Shown: piece by piece, positions 1 through 7,395 of the stretch
Layout of the letters: every line of letters starts with the position of its first letter
How positions within the stretch are numbered: position 1 is the stretch's first letter
Source of the DNA: a virus
Strand: one strand, 5' to 3'
DNA: 64,000 bases
IMG/VR virus record: IMGVR_UViG_3300035180_002714
Span: 62,001-126,000 of that record
Notes under the pieces: model-generated
What the model saw: the letters and a program-made list of their open reading frames with translations, nothing else
Database searches by the model: none
What the model was told of the DNA's origin: nothing
Made by a program: the position numbers and the translations under genes

Positions 1-561
1 GTCGTCTCCTCGGCCAAGACGCTCAACCTGCTCGCCGTCGCGCACAACTATCAGCTGCAGGGCAAGCGCGTCGTCATCATCAAGCCCAAGCTGGACACGC
101 GGTTCGGTGAGGACGTCGTCGCATCGCGTTCTGGGCTCTCGGCCAAGGCGGATGTGCTCGTCGACGACGACGGCCTTCCCGACAAGCTGTGGACAGGCAT
201 CGCGTGCGTGTTGGTTGACGAGGCGCAGTTCCTCACGGCCCGCGTAGTCGATCAGCTTCACAGCGTCGCGCATCACGAGGGCGTGCCCGTCATCTGTTAC
301 GGGCTGCGCACCGACTTCCGTCGCCGCCTCTTCCCAGCGTCGCAGCGTTTGTTCGAGCTGGCGGACAGCATCGAAGAGGTCAAGACGACCTGCTTTTTCT
401 GCAACCGCAAGGCGACGTTCAACCAACGGTTGATCGCAGGGGACCAACAGGTGCTGCTCGGCGGGGACGATGTGTATCGCCCAGTGTGCGCGGTGCACTA
501 TCCGGCCACGCCCGGAGAAGATTTCCACCCAAGGCGAAGCGCTGATGATGCATCACGATGA
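1..561 (+). CDS. tdk: Thymidine kinase, N-terminus outside window
   Basis: Phosphorylates thymidine to dTMP in the salvage pathway. The frame is open from base 1, so only the first dozen or so residues are missing. Visible family landmarks are the end of the P-loop (SAKT), the Walker B-like VLVDEAQFL, the lasso/active-site segment CYGLRTDFR, and a zinc-binding set CFFC ... CAVHY near the C-terminus. The order and spacing match type II thymidine kinases. It heads the small-gene operon and pairs functionally with the dCMP deaminase further right (18935-19525). The P-loop has Ala where Gly is usual (SAKT for SGKT), which is worth noting but may be tolerated. Confidence 0.95.
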   Translation, partial: VVSSAKTLNLLAVAHNYQLQGKRVVIIKPKLDTRFGEDVVASRSGLSAKADVLVDDDGLPDKLWTGIACVLVDEAQFLTARVVDQLHSVAHHEGVPVICYGLRTDFRRRLFPASQRLFELADSIEEVKTTCFFCNRKATFNQRLIAGDQQVLLGGDDVYRPVCAVHYPATPGEDFHPRRSADDASR

Positions 562-706
562 CGCTCTCCGTAAACACGCCATCCCGGCGCTACGTGACGC
601 GGCCATGCAGCCTTGCCGACGTAGCAACTGCGGCACGGTGTGCCTGTGCATGCGTTGCCACGCACGCAAGGCGCTCGAGGTATTGGACCCGTCGTGGCGA
701 CCGTGA
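545..706 (+). CDS. Small Cys-rich protein (53 aa)
   Basis: Function unknown. The start is an ATG-ATG pair inside the end of the thymidine kinase gene, and the stop overlaps the next GTG start (GTGA), as in a translationally coupled operon. The product has Cys clustered as C-x(4)-C-x(3)-C-x-C-x-x-C before HARK, a likely metal-binding knuckle. No signal peptide or membrane segment is visible. Confidence 0.6.
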   Translation: MMHHDDALRKHAIPALRDAAMQPCRRSNCGTVCLCMRCHARKALEVLDPSWRP

Positions 707-933
707 AGCGTCGACGACATCGATCTCCGAAGATCCCGCTTGGTCTCGAACACCGAGCCGTCGAGATTACAGGTGACGAGAACGCGCGTATTCCACTTGA
801 GCGGATGTCACGCTACACGCCTGTGCAACCGAAACCTATATCGTCGTCTCCGTTGGAGACGGCGCGGGCGCACTGCAAGTTCAGCCCTGGCGGGCGTGTC
901 ATCGACGTCGTTGACCCGGAGGCATCGAAATGA
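703..933 (+). CDS. Hypothetical basic protein (76 aa)
   Basis: Unrecognised. GTG start overlaps the preceding stop and the stop overlaps the next ATG (ATGA), so both edges fit the coupled operon pattern. The N-terminus is Arg/Lys-rich (KRRRHRSPK). Another frame is open here too, and support rests mainly on the overlaps. Confidence 0.5.
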   Translation: MKRRRHRSPKIPLGLEHRAVEITGDENARIPLERMSRYTPVQPKPISSSPLETARAHCKFSPGGRVIDVVDPEASK

Positions 934-1109
934 CCTGCAACGGACGCCACGAGAAGGGCGACGGTTCCTGGTGGGAGTGCGACGCTCGAGGCATCCCGCT
1001 CGCGCGGGTCTGCTTCAGCTGCATCAAGGACAAGCTCCAGGGCTATCGCCCCGAGGTCCTGAACAACCCGAACTACGAGGCCAACGAGGCCATCGAACCC
1101 GAGGAGTAA
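930..1109 (+). CDS. Conserved small phage protein (59 aa), CxxC
   Basis: Role unknown. The composition WECDARGIPLARVCFSC followed by YRPEVLNNPNYEANE and a C-terminal IEPEE resembles a widespread family of small proteins in proteobacterial phages and plasmids. Its Cys residues (C-x(15)-C-x-x-C) could bind a metal. ATG overlaps the upstream stop by four bases. Confidence 0.75.
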   Translation: MTCNGRHEKGDGSWWECDARGIPLARVCFSCIKDKLQGYRPEVLNNPNYEANEAIEPEE

Positions 1110-1113
1110 CCAC

Positions 1114-1557
1114 ATGTCTCAGCCTGCCAAATGTATCAAAGACATGACGCCCGAAGAACAGATTGCGAGGCTGTACAAGCAGCGTAACGATTTGTACATG
1201 GTCATTCAAATGCTGACGTGTGGGCACAACGAGCCCGGTCATGGCCCCAAACAGAGCGACGTCGAGAAGTTTGAAGCCATCGCACTGCTGCTCGATATGA
1301 CTGTCGAGGAGTTGCGCTGGATGGTCCTTGGGGAGGATGACCGTCACCCGGTGCACGGCTGTGAGTCAACGAGCGCTGCGTACGCGGATGCCCGACGTAT
1401 TGTTGGTAATACATACGTGGACGAGGGACACAACTTCGAGACGTACGACACCAACAACAATCCGGACGAACCTGGGAACGAGTGGAGCTACGCCCGTTTC
1501 AAGTGGGACTACAACCCGCTACGTGACGCCGCTGAAACCGACGAACCGGAGGAATAG
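1114..1557 (+). CDS. Hypothetical acidic protein (147 aa)
   Basis: Unrecognised soluble protein with an acidic C-terminus. It begins four bases after the previous stop; the upstream gene ends in GAGGAG, which can serve as the ribosome-binding site. A predicted helical stretch (PEEQIARLYKQRNDLYMVI) is followed by a short Cys/His segment (TCGHNEPGH). Confidence 0.8.
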   Translation: MSQPAKCIKDMTPEEQIARLYKQRNDLYMVIQMLTCGHNEPGHGPKQSDVEKFEAIALLLDMTVEELRWMVLGEDDRHPVHGCESTSAAYADARRIVGNTYVDEGHNFETYDTNNNPDEPGNEWSYARFKWDYNPLRDAAETDEPEE

Positions 1558-1560
1558 CGA

Positions 1561-1740
1561 ATGACGGCGTGCAACATCAAGCACCACAGCACGTTGTACC
1601 GCTGCACGTTGCCTATGAACCACAAGGGCAGGCACACGTACCAGTACGGCACCAACGGCCCTGTGCGCTGGCGCCTGACGCGTGCCGAGCGCAGGCAACG
1701 AAAGGAACGCGATGCCGCCCAAGAAGGCAAGACCGCGTAA
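1561..1740 (+). CDS. Hypothetical basic protein (59 aa)
   Basis: Short gene with GGAGGAAT just upstream of its ATG. The product opens with C and HH residues (TACNIKHHSTLYRC) and ends in a basic helix RAERRQRKERD. It overlaps the next gene by 29 bases. Function unknown. Confidence 0.65.
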   Translation: MTACNIKHHSTLYRCTLPMNHKGRHTYQYGTNGPVRWRLTRAERRQRKERDAAQEGKTA

Positions 1741-1900
1741 GCCTCTCCTCCGTCCGGCCGACATCGCGTGGCAGGCGTTTCAGGCCGGCGCCGCATTGTA
1801 CGTGGGCTACGACATCGAGTACCTGAACACGCAGTTCAAGGCGTGGTGGAAGCGCCACCCACAAACCCTCCCTAGCGGAGAACTCAAGGAAGAATCGTGA
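1712..1900 (+). CDS. Hypothetical protein (62 aa)
   Basis: ATG preceded by AAAGGAA at good spacing, inside the end of the previous gene. Basic N-terminus (PPKKARPRKP) then an aromatic-rich helix (WQAFQAGAALYVGYD). No domain recognised. Confidence 0.7.
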   Translation: MPPKKARPRKPLLRPADIAWQAFQAGAALYVGYDIEYLNTQFKAWWKRHPQTLPSGELKEES

Positions 1901-2154
1901 AGTCATCGACCAAGAAGACCGCCGGACCCAAGACCATCCCGTCGCAGCTCCATCTGCCTGGTGGCATCGTCCTCAAGTCCATGCCGTTCAAGATCGTCGA
2001 GTACAACGATGACGGCACGCCGAAGCTGTTCGAGCTGCAGCCCGCCGGCCCGCACGACATGAAGGTCGACGGTGCGTGCGTGCTGTTCGCTCAGGAGGAA
2101 TGGATCCGCAGCCCGCAGCCAGGCAAGGCGAAGGCCGAGGAGCCGGCATCGTGA
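1897..2154 (+). CDS. Hypothetical protein (85 aa)
   Basis: GTG start overlapping the upstream stop (GTGA), with AAGGAAG eight bases before it. Central part looks like a small beta domain (FKIVEYNDDGTPKLFEL). The tail is charged. Function unknown. Confidence 0.75.
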   Translation: MKSSTKKTAGPKTIPSQLHLPGGIVLKSMPFKIVEYNDDGTPKLFELQPAGPHDMKVDGACVLFAQEEWIRSPQPGKAKAEEPAS

Positions 2155-2363
2155 AGGACCTCATCGAAGCCCTGACCCTCCTGCTCAAGTACGGCAACCC
2201 ACGGAACCCAACGCACTGCGAGCACGACGTGCTGACGATCTGCGGTATCGACCCCAGTGATGTCACGGAGGAGGACAAGAAGAAGCTCGACGAGCGGGGG
2301 TTCTTCGTGAGCGACGAAGACGGTGACCCGTGCTTCATCTCGTTCCGGTTTGGGAGCGCGTAG
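2151..2363 (+). CDS. Conserved small phage protein (70 aa)
   Basis: Matches in outline a common phage protein: IEALTLLLKYGNPRNPTHCEHD, then EDKKKLDERGFF and a C-terminal CFISFRFGS. His and Cys (THCEHD) may bind a metal. GTG start overlaps the upstream TGA. Role not established for the family as far as I know. Confidence 0.8.
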   Translation: MKDLIEALTLLLKYGNPRNPTHCEHDVLTICGIDPSDVTEEDKKKLDERGFFVSDEDGDPCFISFRFGSA

Positions 2364-2365
2364 TC

Positions 2366-2797
2366 GTGGGCTACTGCATCTCGCTCATGGAATCGCACTT
2401 CTTCATCAAGGCCGCCAACAAGAGCAAAGCCCTCGAGGCCATCCGTGCGCTCGCCGAGGACGAGTCCAAGATGGGTGGTGGTTCGTGGGGTTCGCACGGC
2501 TGCTCACGCCATTTCTCGTGGGTCACCACGGACGAGTTCTATCTCGCCAAGACGCTCGAGGTCGCGTTCGAAGCGTGGCGCTACGAAGCGCACGCCGACG
2601 AGAAGACAGGCGACGTCGTGGGTATCAGCTTCAACGGCGAGAAGCTGGGTGACGATCCTGTTCTCTGGCGCGCGGTCGCACCGTTCGTCGAGCATGGAAG
2701 CTACCTCCAGATGGCGGGCGAAGACGGCATGGTGTGGCGTTGGGTCTTCAACAACGGCAAGATGGAAGAGGTCCATCCGGTCTGGCCCGACGAATGA
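2366..2797 (+). CDS. Conserved phage protein (143 aa)
   Basis: Start GTG at 2366, two bases after the previous stop; the alternative ATG at 2390 would remove a conserved GYCISL opening. It resembles a widespread hypothetical phage protein carrying the signatures FIKAANKSKALEAIRAL, GEKLGDDPVLWRAVAPFVE and GEDGMVWRWVFNNGK. Soluble; function unknown. Confidence 0.8.
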   Translation: MGYCISLMESHFFIKAANKSKALEAIRALAEDESKMGGGSWGSHGCSRHFSWVTTDEFYLAKTLEVAFEAWRYEAHADEKTGDVVGISFNGEKLGDDPVLWRAVAPFVEHGSYLQMAGEDGMVWRWVFNNGKMEEVHPVWPDE

Positions 2798-3024
2798 ATG
2801 TGCTCGCTCTCTTCGATGGGCTCGTGCACCTGGTACGCGTTCCGGAGACGAAGTACGAGTACGGCCTCACGGCGTGTCGGCGGGACTTCGCGCACCACAA
2901 CGACCCCGTGCGATTCCTCGAACGCGACATCCTGCCCATCAAGCCGACGACTACGCCGTTCACGTGCCTCTACTGCGCGATCGCACCGCCCTCGAGCGGC
3001 GCTGGTCAGGAGAAAGAATCATGA
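2794..3024 (+). CDS. H/C/CxxC family protein 1 (76 aa)
   Basis: First member of the paralogous small-protein family that fills this region. It has the opening motif DGLVHL (residues 8-13), a middle Cys (TAC), and the closing CLYC pair. The three positions, His, single Cys and CxxC, suggest one zinc site. ATG overlaps the upstream TGA (ATGA). Function unknown. Confidence 0.8.
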   Translation: MNVLALFDGLVHLVRVPETKYEYGLTACRRDFAHHNDPVRFLERDILPIKPTTTPFTCLYCAIAPPSSGAGQEKES

Positions 3025-3260
3025 CGACGCAAGAATCCGCGGCCCACTGGAACAAGCTCGCCGACGACGAGCTGCGCTGGGCTTCGTACGAAGAAGGTCG
3101 CGGGCATTACGGAGGGGTTCATCGGAACCGCGCCGAGATGTTCCGCAAGACCGCTGACTCGATCGAGCTGGAGATCAAGACGGGCAAGACGCACTGCACG
3201 GTGTGCCTGGGGCCGCACGAGAACCGGTTCTGCCCGCAGCGACCTGGGGCGCGGCGATGA
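3021..3260 (+). CDS. Conserved small phage protein (79 aa)
   Basis: Starts at ATGA overlapping the upstream stop; AGAAAGAA precedes it. The helical body (AAHWNKLADDELRWASYEEG ...) and the end THCTVCLGPHENRFCP look like a phage family in which a helical repeat is followed by a C/H-rich tail. Not a member of the GLVH family despite the Cys-rich end. Confidence 0.8.
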   Translation: MTTQESAAHWNKLADDELRWASYEEGRGHYGGVHRNRAEMFRKTADSIELEIKTGKTHCTVCLGPHENRFCPQRPGARR

Positions 3261-3595
3261 CGCGGCTCCGTCCCCAACGGAACATCTGGGCCGTTCGTGA
3301 CAAGGACGGCCTCGTGCACATGGCCTCGGTGATGCGCTTCTTCGACGATGCCAACGAGAGCTTGATCTCGGCGCTCCACGTCGCGACGGCCTGTCATCCC
3401 GCGGTCACGATGGTCGCGAACCCGCAACGGTTGCCCTGGGCCGGGTCGCACAATCTGCCCAACGTCGACATGCACGACGCGATGACGTCGCCCGGCTCTC
3501 CGATCGCTGCGAAGCTCCGCTTCACCGTCGTCGCGTGGAACGTCCACGAAGCGCCGACGTGTCTGCGTTGCGTGGCCATGGGAGGGCTGGACTGA
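3257..3595 (+). CDS. H/C/CxxC family protein 2 (112 aa)
   Basis: Carries DGLVHM near residue 18, a middle TAC (near residue 46) and the closing PTCLRC. It is longer than its siblings because of an insertion between the middle Cys and the CxxC. Both ends overlap neighbours (ATGA), consistent with coupled translation. Confidence 0.8.
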   Translation: MTRLRPQRNIWAVRDKDGLVHMASVMRFFDDANESLISALHVATACHPAVTMVANPQRLPWAGSHNLPNVDMHDAMTSPGSPIAAKLRFTVVAWNVHEAPTCLRCVAMGGLD

Positions 3596-4071
3596 TGCAA
3601 CGCGTGTTCGTCATCTACTACGAGCACCGTCACGGGACCGACGTCTCTGCGTACGCAACCCACGAGGCTGCGCTCGAAGCGCGTGCGGATCTCGTGATGG
3701 ACAACCTCGACAACGAGGTCACCGACGACAACCTGCGGACCATCATCAAGCAGTGCCACCGCGAGGGTGAGTGGGCTCGCTGCTACGACCTCTACTGCGA
3801 ACAGGTCGAAGACGAGAACATGACCATCGAGGACTGCAGGCTCAACGACGCGCACGTGAACGAGCGTTTCGTCATGGTCGACGTCGACACCGAGCTTGCA
3901 CACATCGTGGCCTTGTGGCCATATGCGGACCAGCACGGTCTCGCGTTGTGCGAGCGTCCGTTCTTCTGGCAGGGTGAGGAGGCACGGGACCGCGTCCGTG
4001 CCTACCTCCCGAAGGAGACCCGCCTCGTGACGTGCTTGGAGTGCATCGCCCGTGAACAAGCGCCAACGTAA
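3595..4071 (+). CDS. H/C/CxxC family protein 3 (158 aa)
   Basis: N-terminal part (VFVIYYEHRHGTDVSAY ... AALEARADLV) looks like a separate small domain seen in other phage proteins. The C-terminal part holds the family pattern: ELAHIV, then LALCER, then VTCLEC. It thus looks like a fusion of another phage domain to the metal-site module. ATG overlaps the previous stop. Confidence 0.8.
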   Translation: MQRVFVIYYEHRHGTDVSAYATHEAALEARADLVMDNLDNEVTDDNLRTIIKQCHREGEWARCYDLYCEQVEDENMTIEDCRLNDAHVNERFVMVDVDTELAHIVALWPYADQHGLALCERPFFWQGEEARDRVRAYLPKETRLVTCLECIAREQAPT

Positions 4072-4483
4072 GAAGCGGCTGAAGAAGACCATGGACCACA
4101 TGAGCGGGACCCTCAGGGACGCGCTCAAGCACAAGATCGGCGAGCAGCTGACGCCGACCCAGACCGTCGCGATGCAGAACCTCATCGGCGACACCATCAA
4201 GGCGAAACTGTCGCAGCAGTCCTTCACCCACCAGGTCTTGATGATGACACCGCTGTCGTACGTGCCGCCGTTCCACAAGTGGCGCGAACTCGGCACGGCC
4301 GCGCTTACCCACCACGTCGGGATGTACCCGTACATCAGTGGGCACGGCGAGACCGTCTGGAAGCGTTTCTGTGACGACGAGACCGTCGACTCGATGTACA
4401 TCCTGTCCACCGACGAGGCCGTCACTTGCTTCGGCTGCCTCGCTAAGGAGCACATCATCCATGCCTCCGCGGTTGATCTCTGA
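4052..4483 (+). CDS. H/C/CxxC family protein 4, divergent (143 aa)
   Basis: Begins with GTG 20 bases inside the previous gene. Very basic start (NKRQRKKRLKKTM), then a helical region, then a His-rich segment (THH) and the closing VTCFGCL. The GLVH opening is not clear, so this is a divergent member or a fusion. Function unknown. Confidence 0.75.
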   Translation: MNKRQRKKRLKKTMDHMSGTLRDALKHKIGEQLTPTQTVAMQNLIGDTIKAKLSQQSFTHQVLMMTPLSYVPPFHKWRELGTAALTHHVGMYPYISGHGETVWKRFCDDETVDSMYILSTDEAVTCFGCLAKEHIIHASAVDL

Positions 4484-4688
4484 CCGTTTCCTAGACCGAC
4501 GTACGGGGCTCGTACATCTCGGTGAGAAGAACGACCGCGACATGCGGTCCGAGTGGCCTTGGTTCAAGTGTGGCCTGATGACAGGTGACACCGAGGCAAC
4601 GGAACAGCCGGTGTCGTGCATGGGTTGCGCTGCAGGAGTGACGATGCACGACTGGATGTGGGCTGACAGACCGTGGGGTGATTTCTAG
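4461..4688 (+). CDS. H/C/CxxC family protein 5 (75 aa)
   Basis: Shows TGLVHLGE, a middle FKCGL and VSCMGC. ATG lies 23 bases inside the previous gene. The tail after CxxC is longer than in siblings and Trp-rich (DWMWADRPW). Confidence 0.75.
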   Translation: MPPRLISDRFLDRRTGLVHLGEKNDRDMRSEWPWFKCGLMTGDTEATEQPVSCMGCAAGVTMHDWMWADRPWGDF

Positions 4689-4715
4689 GGTCTTGTTTAT
4701 CGTACCAACGTAACT

Positions 4716-4731
4716 CTTGACGGAGGTCAAG
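4716..4731 (+). promoter_or_regulatory. Hairpin presenting a Shine-Dalgarno in its loop
   Basis: A perfect six-base inverted repeat CTTGAC / GTCAAG encloses the four bases GGAG. The next ATGs are at 4736 and 4752. A ribosome-binding site in a hairpin loop stays accessible, and the stem may hold it open or act as a protein site for the HTH protein encoded downstream. Confidence 0.4.
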
Positions 4732-4751
4732 CTCTATGCCAAAAACGACTC

Positions 4752-5000
4752 ATGTCAAAGACCAACGGCAACGGCAAGAAGAGCGCCCCGTACTCGTACG
4801 AGGCTTTCGTGAAGAACTGGACCAAGGCGAACAACGTGGCGGAGGTCGTCGCAGCGACGGGCCTGTCTCGCAACACGGTGTCGGCGATGTCGACCCGCCT
4901 CCGCAAGGAGGGTGTCAAGCTCAAGATGATGCCGCGCCGTGTGGCCCGTCCGGTCGACACGAGCGTCCTGAACAAGATCATCAAGGACGCGACCGCCTAG
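4752..5000 (+). CDS. Helix-turn-helix protein (82 aa)
   Basis: Small DNA-binding protein. Residues about 27-55 (NNVAEVVAATGLSRNTVSAM followed by STRLRKEG) form a clear helix-turn-helix with a basic C-terminal extension. Likely a regulator or nucleoid-type protein. The best SD (GGAGG at 4722) is 25 bases from this ATG and 9 from an ATG at 4736 in another frame; that frame encodes low-complexity sequence, so 4752 is preferred. Upstream hairpin may be regulatory. Confidence 0.85.
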   Translation: MSKTNGNGKKSAPYSYEAFVKNWTKANNVAEVVAATGLSRNTVSAMSTRLRKEGVKLKMMPRRVARPVDTSVLNKIIKDATA

Positions 5001-5020
5001 CGCCTGCAGTTCGACGCACG

Positions 5021-5209
5021 GTGAATCGGCAACGGTTCATCTTGATTTTCCCTAGAGACGGGCTTGTTCACATCGAACAGGCCCGTACCTACATGACCGT
5101 ATGTATGGCACCGCACGGCGATCATACAGGCGGCTATCCTGAGGTCGAAGGTCCGCCGACGTGCATCCCGTGCGTCGCCTACGCCCACCTCTACACAGGG
5201 CGTTCATGA
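5021..5209 (+). CDS. H/C/CxxC family protein 6 (62 aa)
   Basis: Compact member: DGLVHIEQ, VCMAP, PTCIPC. GTG start chosen because it gives the normal short leader before GLVH. The stop overlaps the ATG of the next gene. Confidence 0.75.
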   Translation: MNRQRFILIFPRDGLVHIEQARTYMTVCMAPHGDHTGGYPEVEGPPTCIPCVAYAHLYTGRS

Positions 5210-5534
5210 GCACCGTTGTTTGCTGCCCGCTGCAAGGCAACGATGGTGAAGGCCCTACGTGCGCGTCCAGGGCGGTCCGCAAGGCGCGCAAGGAGCACAC
5301 GTGCTCGGAGTGTCGTGAGCCCATCCCCAAGGGCACGAAGTACGACTACTCGAGCGGCGTCTGGGACGGTTCCCCCAGTTCATACAAGACGTGCCTGCTG
5401 TGCGTGGAGATTCGTGACCACTCGTCGAGGCGAAGGGCGCCTACTACAGCCTGCCCGAGGTCTACTGGCCCGAGCGTCTCAAGCAGGAGGCGTTGATGCG
5501 CGCGTACAAGGAACAGGAGAAAGCCAAGACATGA
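5206..5534 (+). pseudogene. Conserved Cys-rich phage protein with a frameshift
   Basis: The first 70 residues match a phage family with C-x-x-C pairs (TCSEC ... IPKGTKYDYSSGVWDGSPSS ... CLLCVEIRDH). After IRDH the reading frame turns into low-quality sequence and stops at 5496. Shifting frame near 5421, as if one C were lost, restores LVEAKGAYYSLPEVYWPERL and runs to a TGA at 5532-5534 that overlaps the next ATG exactly as other genes here do. Either a real lesion, a programmed shift, or a one-base sequence error. Confidence 0.65.
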
Positions 5535-5701
5535 ACGCCAAGCAAGTCGCCATCTACGCCCTCGTGCTCATCTTCGCGGGCGCCCTTGCTGTCGGAGGTT
5601 GGTACCTCGAGCGCACGGCTCACTACTCGTGGAGCTACGAGAGCAAGGTCGAGGACACCGTCAAGACGATGGTGAAGCCCGAGTGTTTGAAGAGCCCGTA
5701 A
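5531..5701 (+). CDS. Small single-pass membrane protein (56 aa)
   Basis: One hydrophobic segment close to the N-terminus (VAIYALVLIFAGALAVGGWY) followed by a polar tail. ATG overlaps the preceding stop. No lipobox. Function unknown. The next hundred bases (5702-5804) hold no supported gene. Confidence 0.7.
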   Translation: MNAKQVAIYALVLIFAGALAVGGWYLERTAHYSWSYESKVEDTVKTMVKPECLKSP

Positions 5702-5804
5702 CCTGGATCGCAACGCTGGGGGCTCGCGTCTCCGGGTGGTTCCTCGGGCGCGGTCTGCGCTCGATCCGTCGTGGAACTACCTACGTATGTTCGAGGAGGC
5801 CCAG

Positions 5805-6014
5805 GTGTTCGCCACTCTCAGCGTCAAGGTGTGGACCGCGAACATCGACGGCCTCCTGCATCGAGTGGGGCGCTTGCCGATGGTCAGCGGTTCGTTCTCA
5901 ACGGTGTTGCTCTGCGACACCACCATCCAGGTACGAACGCCCGTCGTCGAATACGACCGCGAGCACTGCCCTCTCATCACGTGCCTCCAGTGCATCGTGA
6001 AAGCGAAGGACTGA
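5805..6014 (+). CDS. H/C/CxxC family protein 7 (69 aa)
   Basis: GTG at 5805 is preceded by GAGGAGG at 5793 with good spacing; in-frame alternatives are ATG 5787 and GTG 5736. The family pattern is present: DGLLHRV, LLCDTT, ITCLQC. TGA overlaps the ATG of the next gene. Confidence 0.7.
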   Translation: MFATLSVKVWTANIDGLLHRVGRLPMVSGSFSTVLLCDTTIQVRTPVVEYDREHCPLITCLQCIVKAKD

Positions 6015-6520
6015 TGAAAGAAACCCACGAAGAGCGTGCCGCGATTCTTGCGAAGATGCACGCCGCCTCGAACGCGTTCTACAGGGCTGCGGTGGCCTCG
6101 GGCTGCCACGCCTTCATCGAGTTCACGGGCCTGATGAACGAGTACATCAAGCTCTGCCACGAAGCCGACAGCTCTGGCATCGAGTGGGTGCACGCGAACG
6201 TGCACGGCGACATCCACCTGCCGTTCGCACCGCTCCACATCGCGTACCTGAGCGAGAAGCTCGAGTGTATCTACGGTCGAGGGCTCGCGGACGGCACAGA
6301 AGAGCAGAAGGGGGTGCAAGCCGCGATCGACATCGTGAAGGCACGGAAGCAGTACTACGAGATGTATCGCTGTAACTGCAACCGCATCGCTCAGTTCGAC
6401 GGCCACGCCGTTGGTTGTCGTGCGGAGATGATGGAGACGCGGCCCGCCACGTTCGCGACGCTCGACGATGCGCTCGTGCACCTCGAGGCCCACCTCGAAC
6501 GGTTGAAAGCGGCGCCGTGA
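6014..6520 (+). CDS. Conserved phage protein (168 aa)
   Basis: Helical protein resembling a phage hypothetical family: HAASNAFYRAAV, HAFIEFTGLMNEYIKLC, then HIAYLSEKLECIYG. The C-terminal third has several Cys (YRCNCN ... GCRAE). Coupled to both neighbours by ATGA/GTGA overlaps. Function unknown. Confidence 0.85.
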   Translation: MKETHEERAAILAKMHAASNAFYRAAVASGCHAFIEFTGLMNEYIKLCHEADSSGIEWVHANVHGDIHLPFAPLHIAYLSEKLECIYGRGLADGTEEQKGVQAAIDIVKARKQYYEMYRCNCNRIAQFDGHAVGCRAEMMETRPATFATLDDALVHLEAHLERLKAAP

Positions 6521-6750
6521 GTCGCGACAACGAGGACACGCGCGTCTTGCGCACCGAGCTAATCCGTCAGGAGATGCTCGAGGCCCTGCAGACCCGCTGG
6601 GTCATGAACCTCGTGCGCAACCTCACCATCGCAGCGGTGGGCTGCCGCTCCTTCGAAGCGGGCGTCTACGCCGCTGCGTCATGGACATCCGGGCAGCTCG
6701 ACGGGCAGAATGCCTGGGAGCCGGGCTGTGAACGTGACATCAAAACGTAG
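6517..6750 (+). CDS. Hypothetical protein (77 aa)
   Basis: GTG start on the upstream TGA. Predicted helical (RTELIRQEMLEALQTRWVMN) with a more hydrophobic centre. Overlaps the next gene by 23 bases. Not recognised. Confidence 0.65.
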   Translation: MSRDNEDTRVLRTELIRQEMLEALQTRWVMNLVRNLTIAAVGCRSFEAGVYAAASWTSGQLDGQNAWEPGCERDIKT

Positions 6751-6919
6751 CGAGTACACCGTCGTTGATGGCGTTGGCATCGTCCACATCGTGAATTTCC
6801 CCGGACGCAGCCTTACTGCGTATCAGACGTGGTGCGGCCGCTACTTTGGAAGCGATGAGATTCAAGCGGGAAATCGAATACCCACATGCCTGGAGTGCAT
6901 CGCATGGGAGAGCCGATGA
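6728..6919 (+). CDS. H/C/CxxC family protein 8 (63 aa)
   Basis: Textbook member: VGIVHIVN, TWCGRY, PTCLEC. Start GTG at 6728 within the end of the upstream gene. The stop overlaps the ATG of the next family member. Confidence 0.75.
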   Translation: MNVTSKRSEYTVVDGVGIVHIVNFPGRSLTAYQTWCGRYFGSDEIQAGNRIPTCLECIAWESR

Positions 6920-7395
6920 GGCCGCTGGGGCGCGACCGCTGGACGTTTCGCTACAGCAGCGGGCCCTACCACGACAACCTCGTGCACATGGTGCTCGCGG
7001 CACACGGGTCGAGCTACGAACAGCGTGACGTTCATGTCTACCCCACGGACGGTATTACCGAGTGTGGCGTCTACGTGAACCTGTTATCAGGAACGCTTGG
7101 GGCTTGTCGCCAAGGTTTCTATGTCTCCGATGACCAGTTCCTGTCGTGTATGCGTTGCGCATCGGGCGTGTGTACGGACGGAATCAGCTTCCGACAGACT
7201 CAGAAAGAATCACGGGTCGCCCAGGTGTACGGGTCGACGCTCAACAGCTCCAAGCCCAACATGCAGAACATACCCCGGCGTGTTCTCGATGAAGCGTACA
7301 GCCTCACTTCCGAGGAAGTGGCGAAGCTCTTCGATGAGTGGCTGAGGCGCAACCCTGGACTCGACAAGTTGTTGAAGACGTACGAGAAGCCGTGA
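6916..7395 (+). CDS. H/C/CxxC family protein 9 fused to a polymerase-like fragment (159 aa)
   Basis: Residues 1-90 carry the family pattern: DNLVHMVL, ECGVY, LSCMRC, plus extra Cys. Residues about 105-122 (YGSTLNSSKPNMQNIPRR) look strikingly like the conserved R-x-S-S-x-x-P-N-L-Q-N-I-P-x-R segment of family A DNA polymerases, but no other polymerase motif follows. The last 38 residues are helical. ATG at 6916 (ATGA overlap, GGGAGAG upstream) is preferred over ATG 6904. A 75-bp piece of this gene recurs at 8495-8569. Confidence 0.75.
   Translation: MRPLGRDRWTFRYSSGPYHDNLVHMVLAAHGSSYEQRDVHVYPTDGITECGVYVNLLSGTLGACRQGFYVSDDQFLSCMRCASGVCTDGISFRQTQKESRVAQVYGSTLNSSKPNMQNIPRRVLDEAYSLTSEEVAKLFDEWLRRNPGLDKLLKTYEKP
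7080..7154 (+). repeat. Source copy of a 75-bp dispersed repeat
   Basis: Bases 7080-7154 are identical to 8495-8569 (constant offset 1415). This copy lies inside an intact gene and codes for residues 56-80 of it, so it is most likely the donor. Confidence 0.9.

Noticed and set aside
4736-5209. Frame from ATG 4736 running into the 5021 gene
   Set aside because: Ideal SD spacing, but the middle is low-complexity Gln/Arg sequence opposite in frame to a clear HTH protein. Only its end (5021-5209) is coding.
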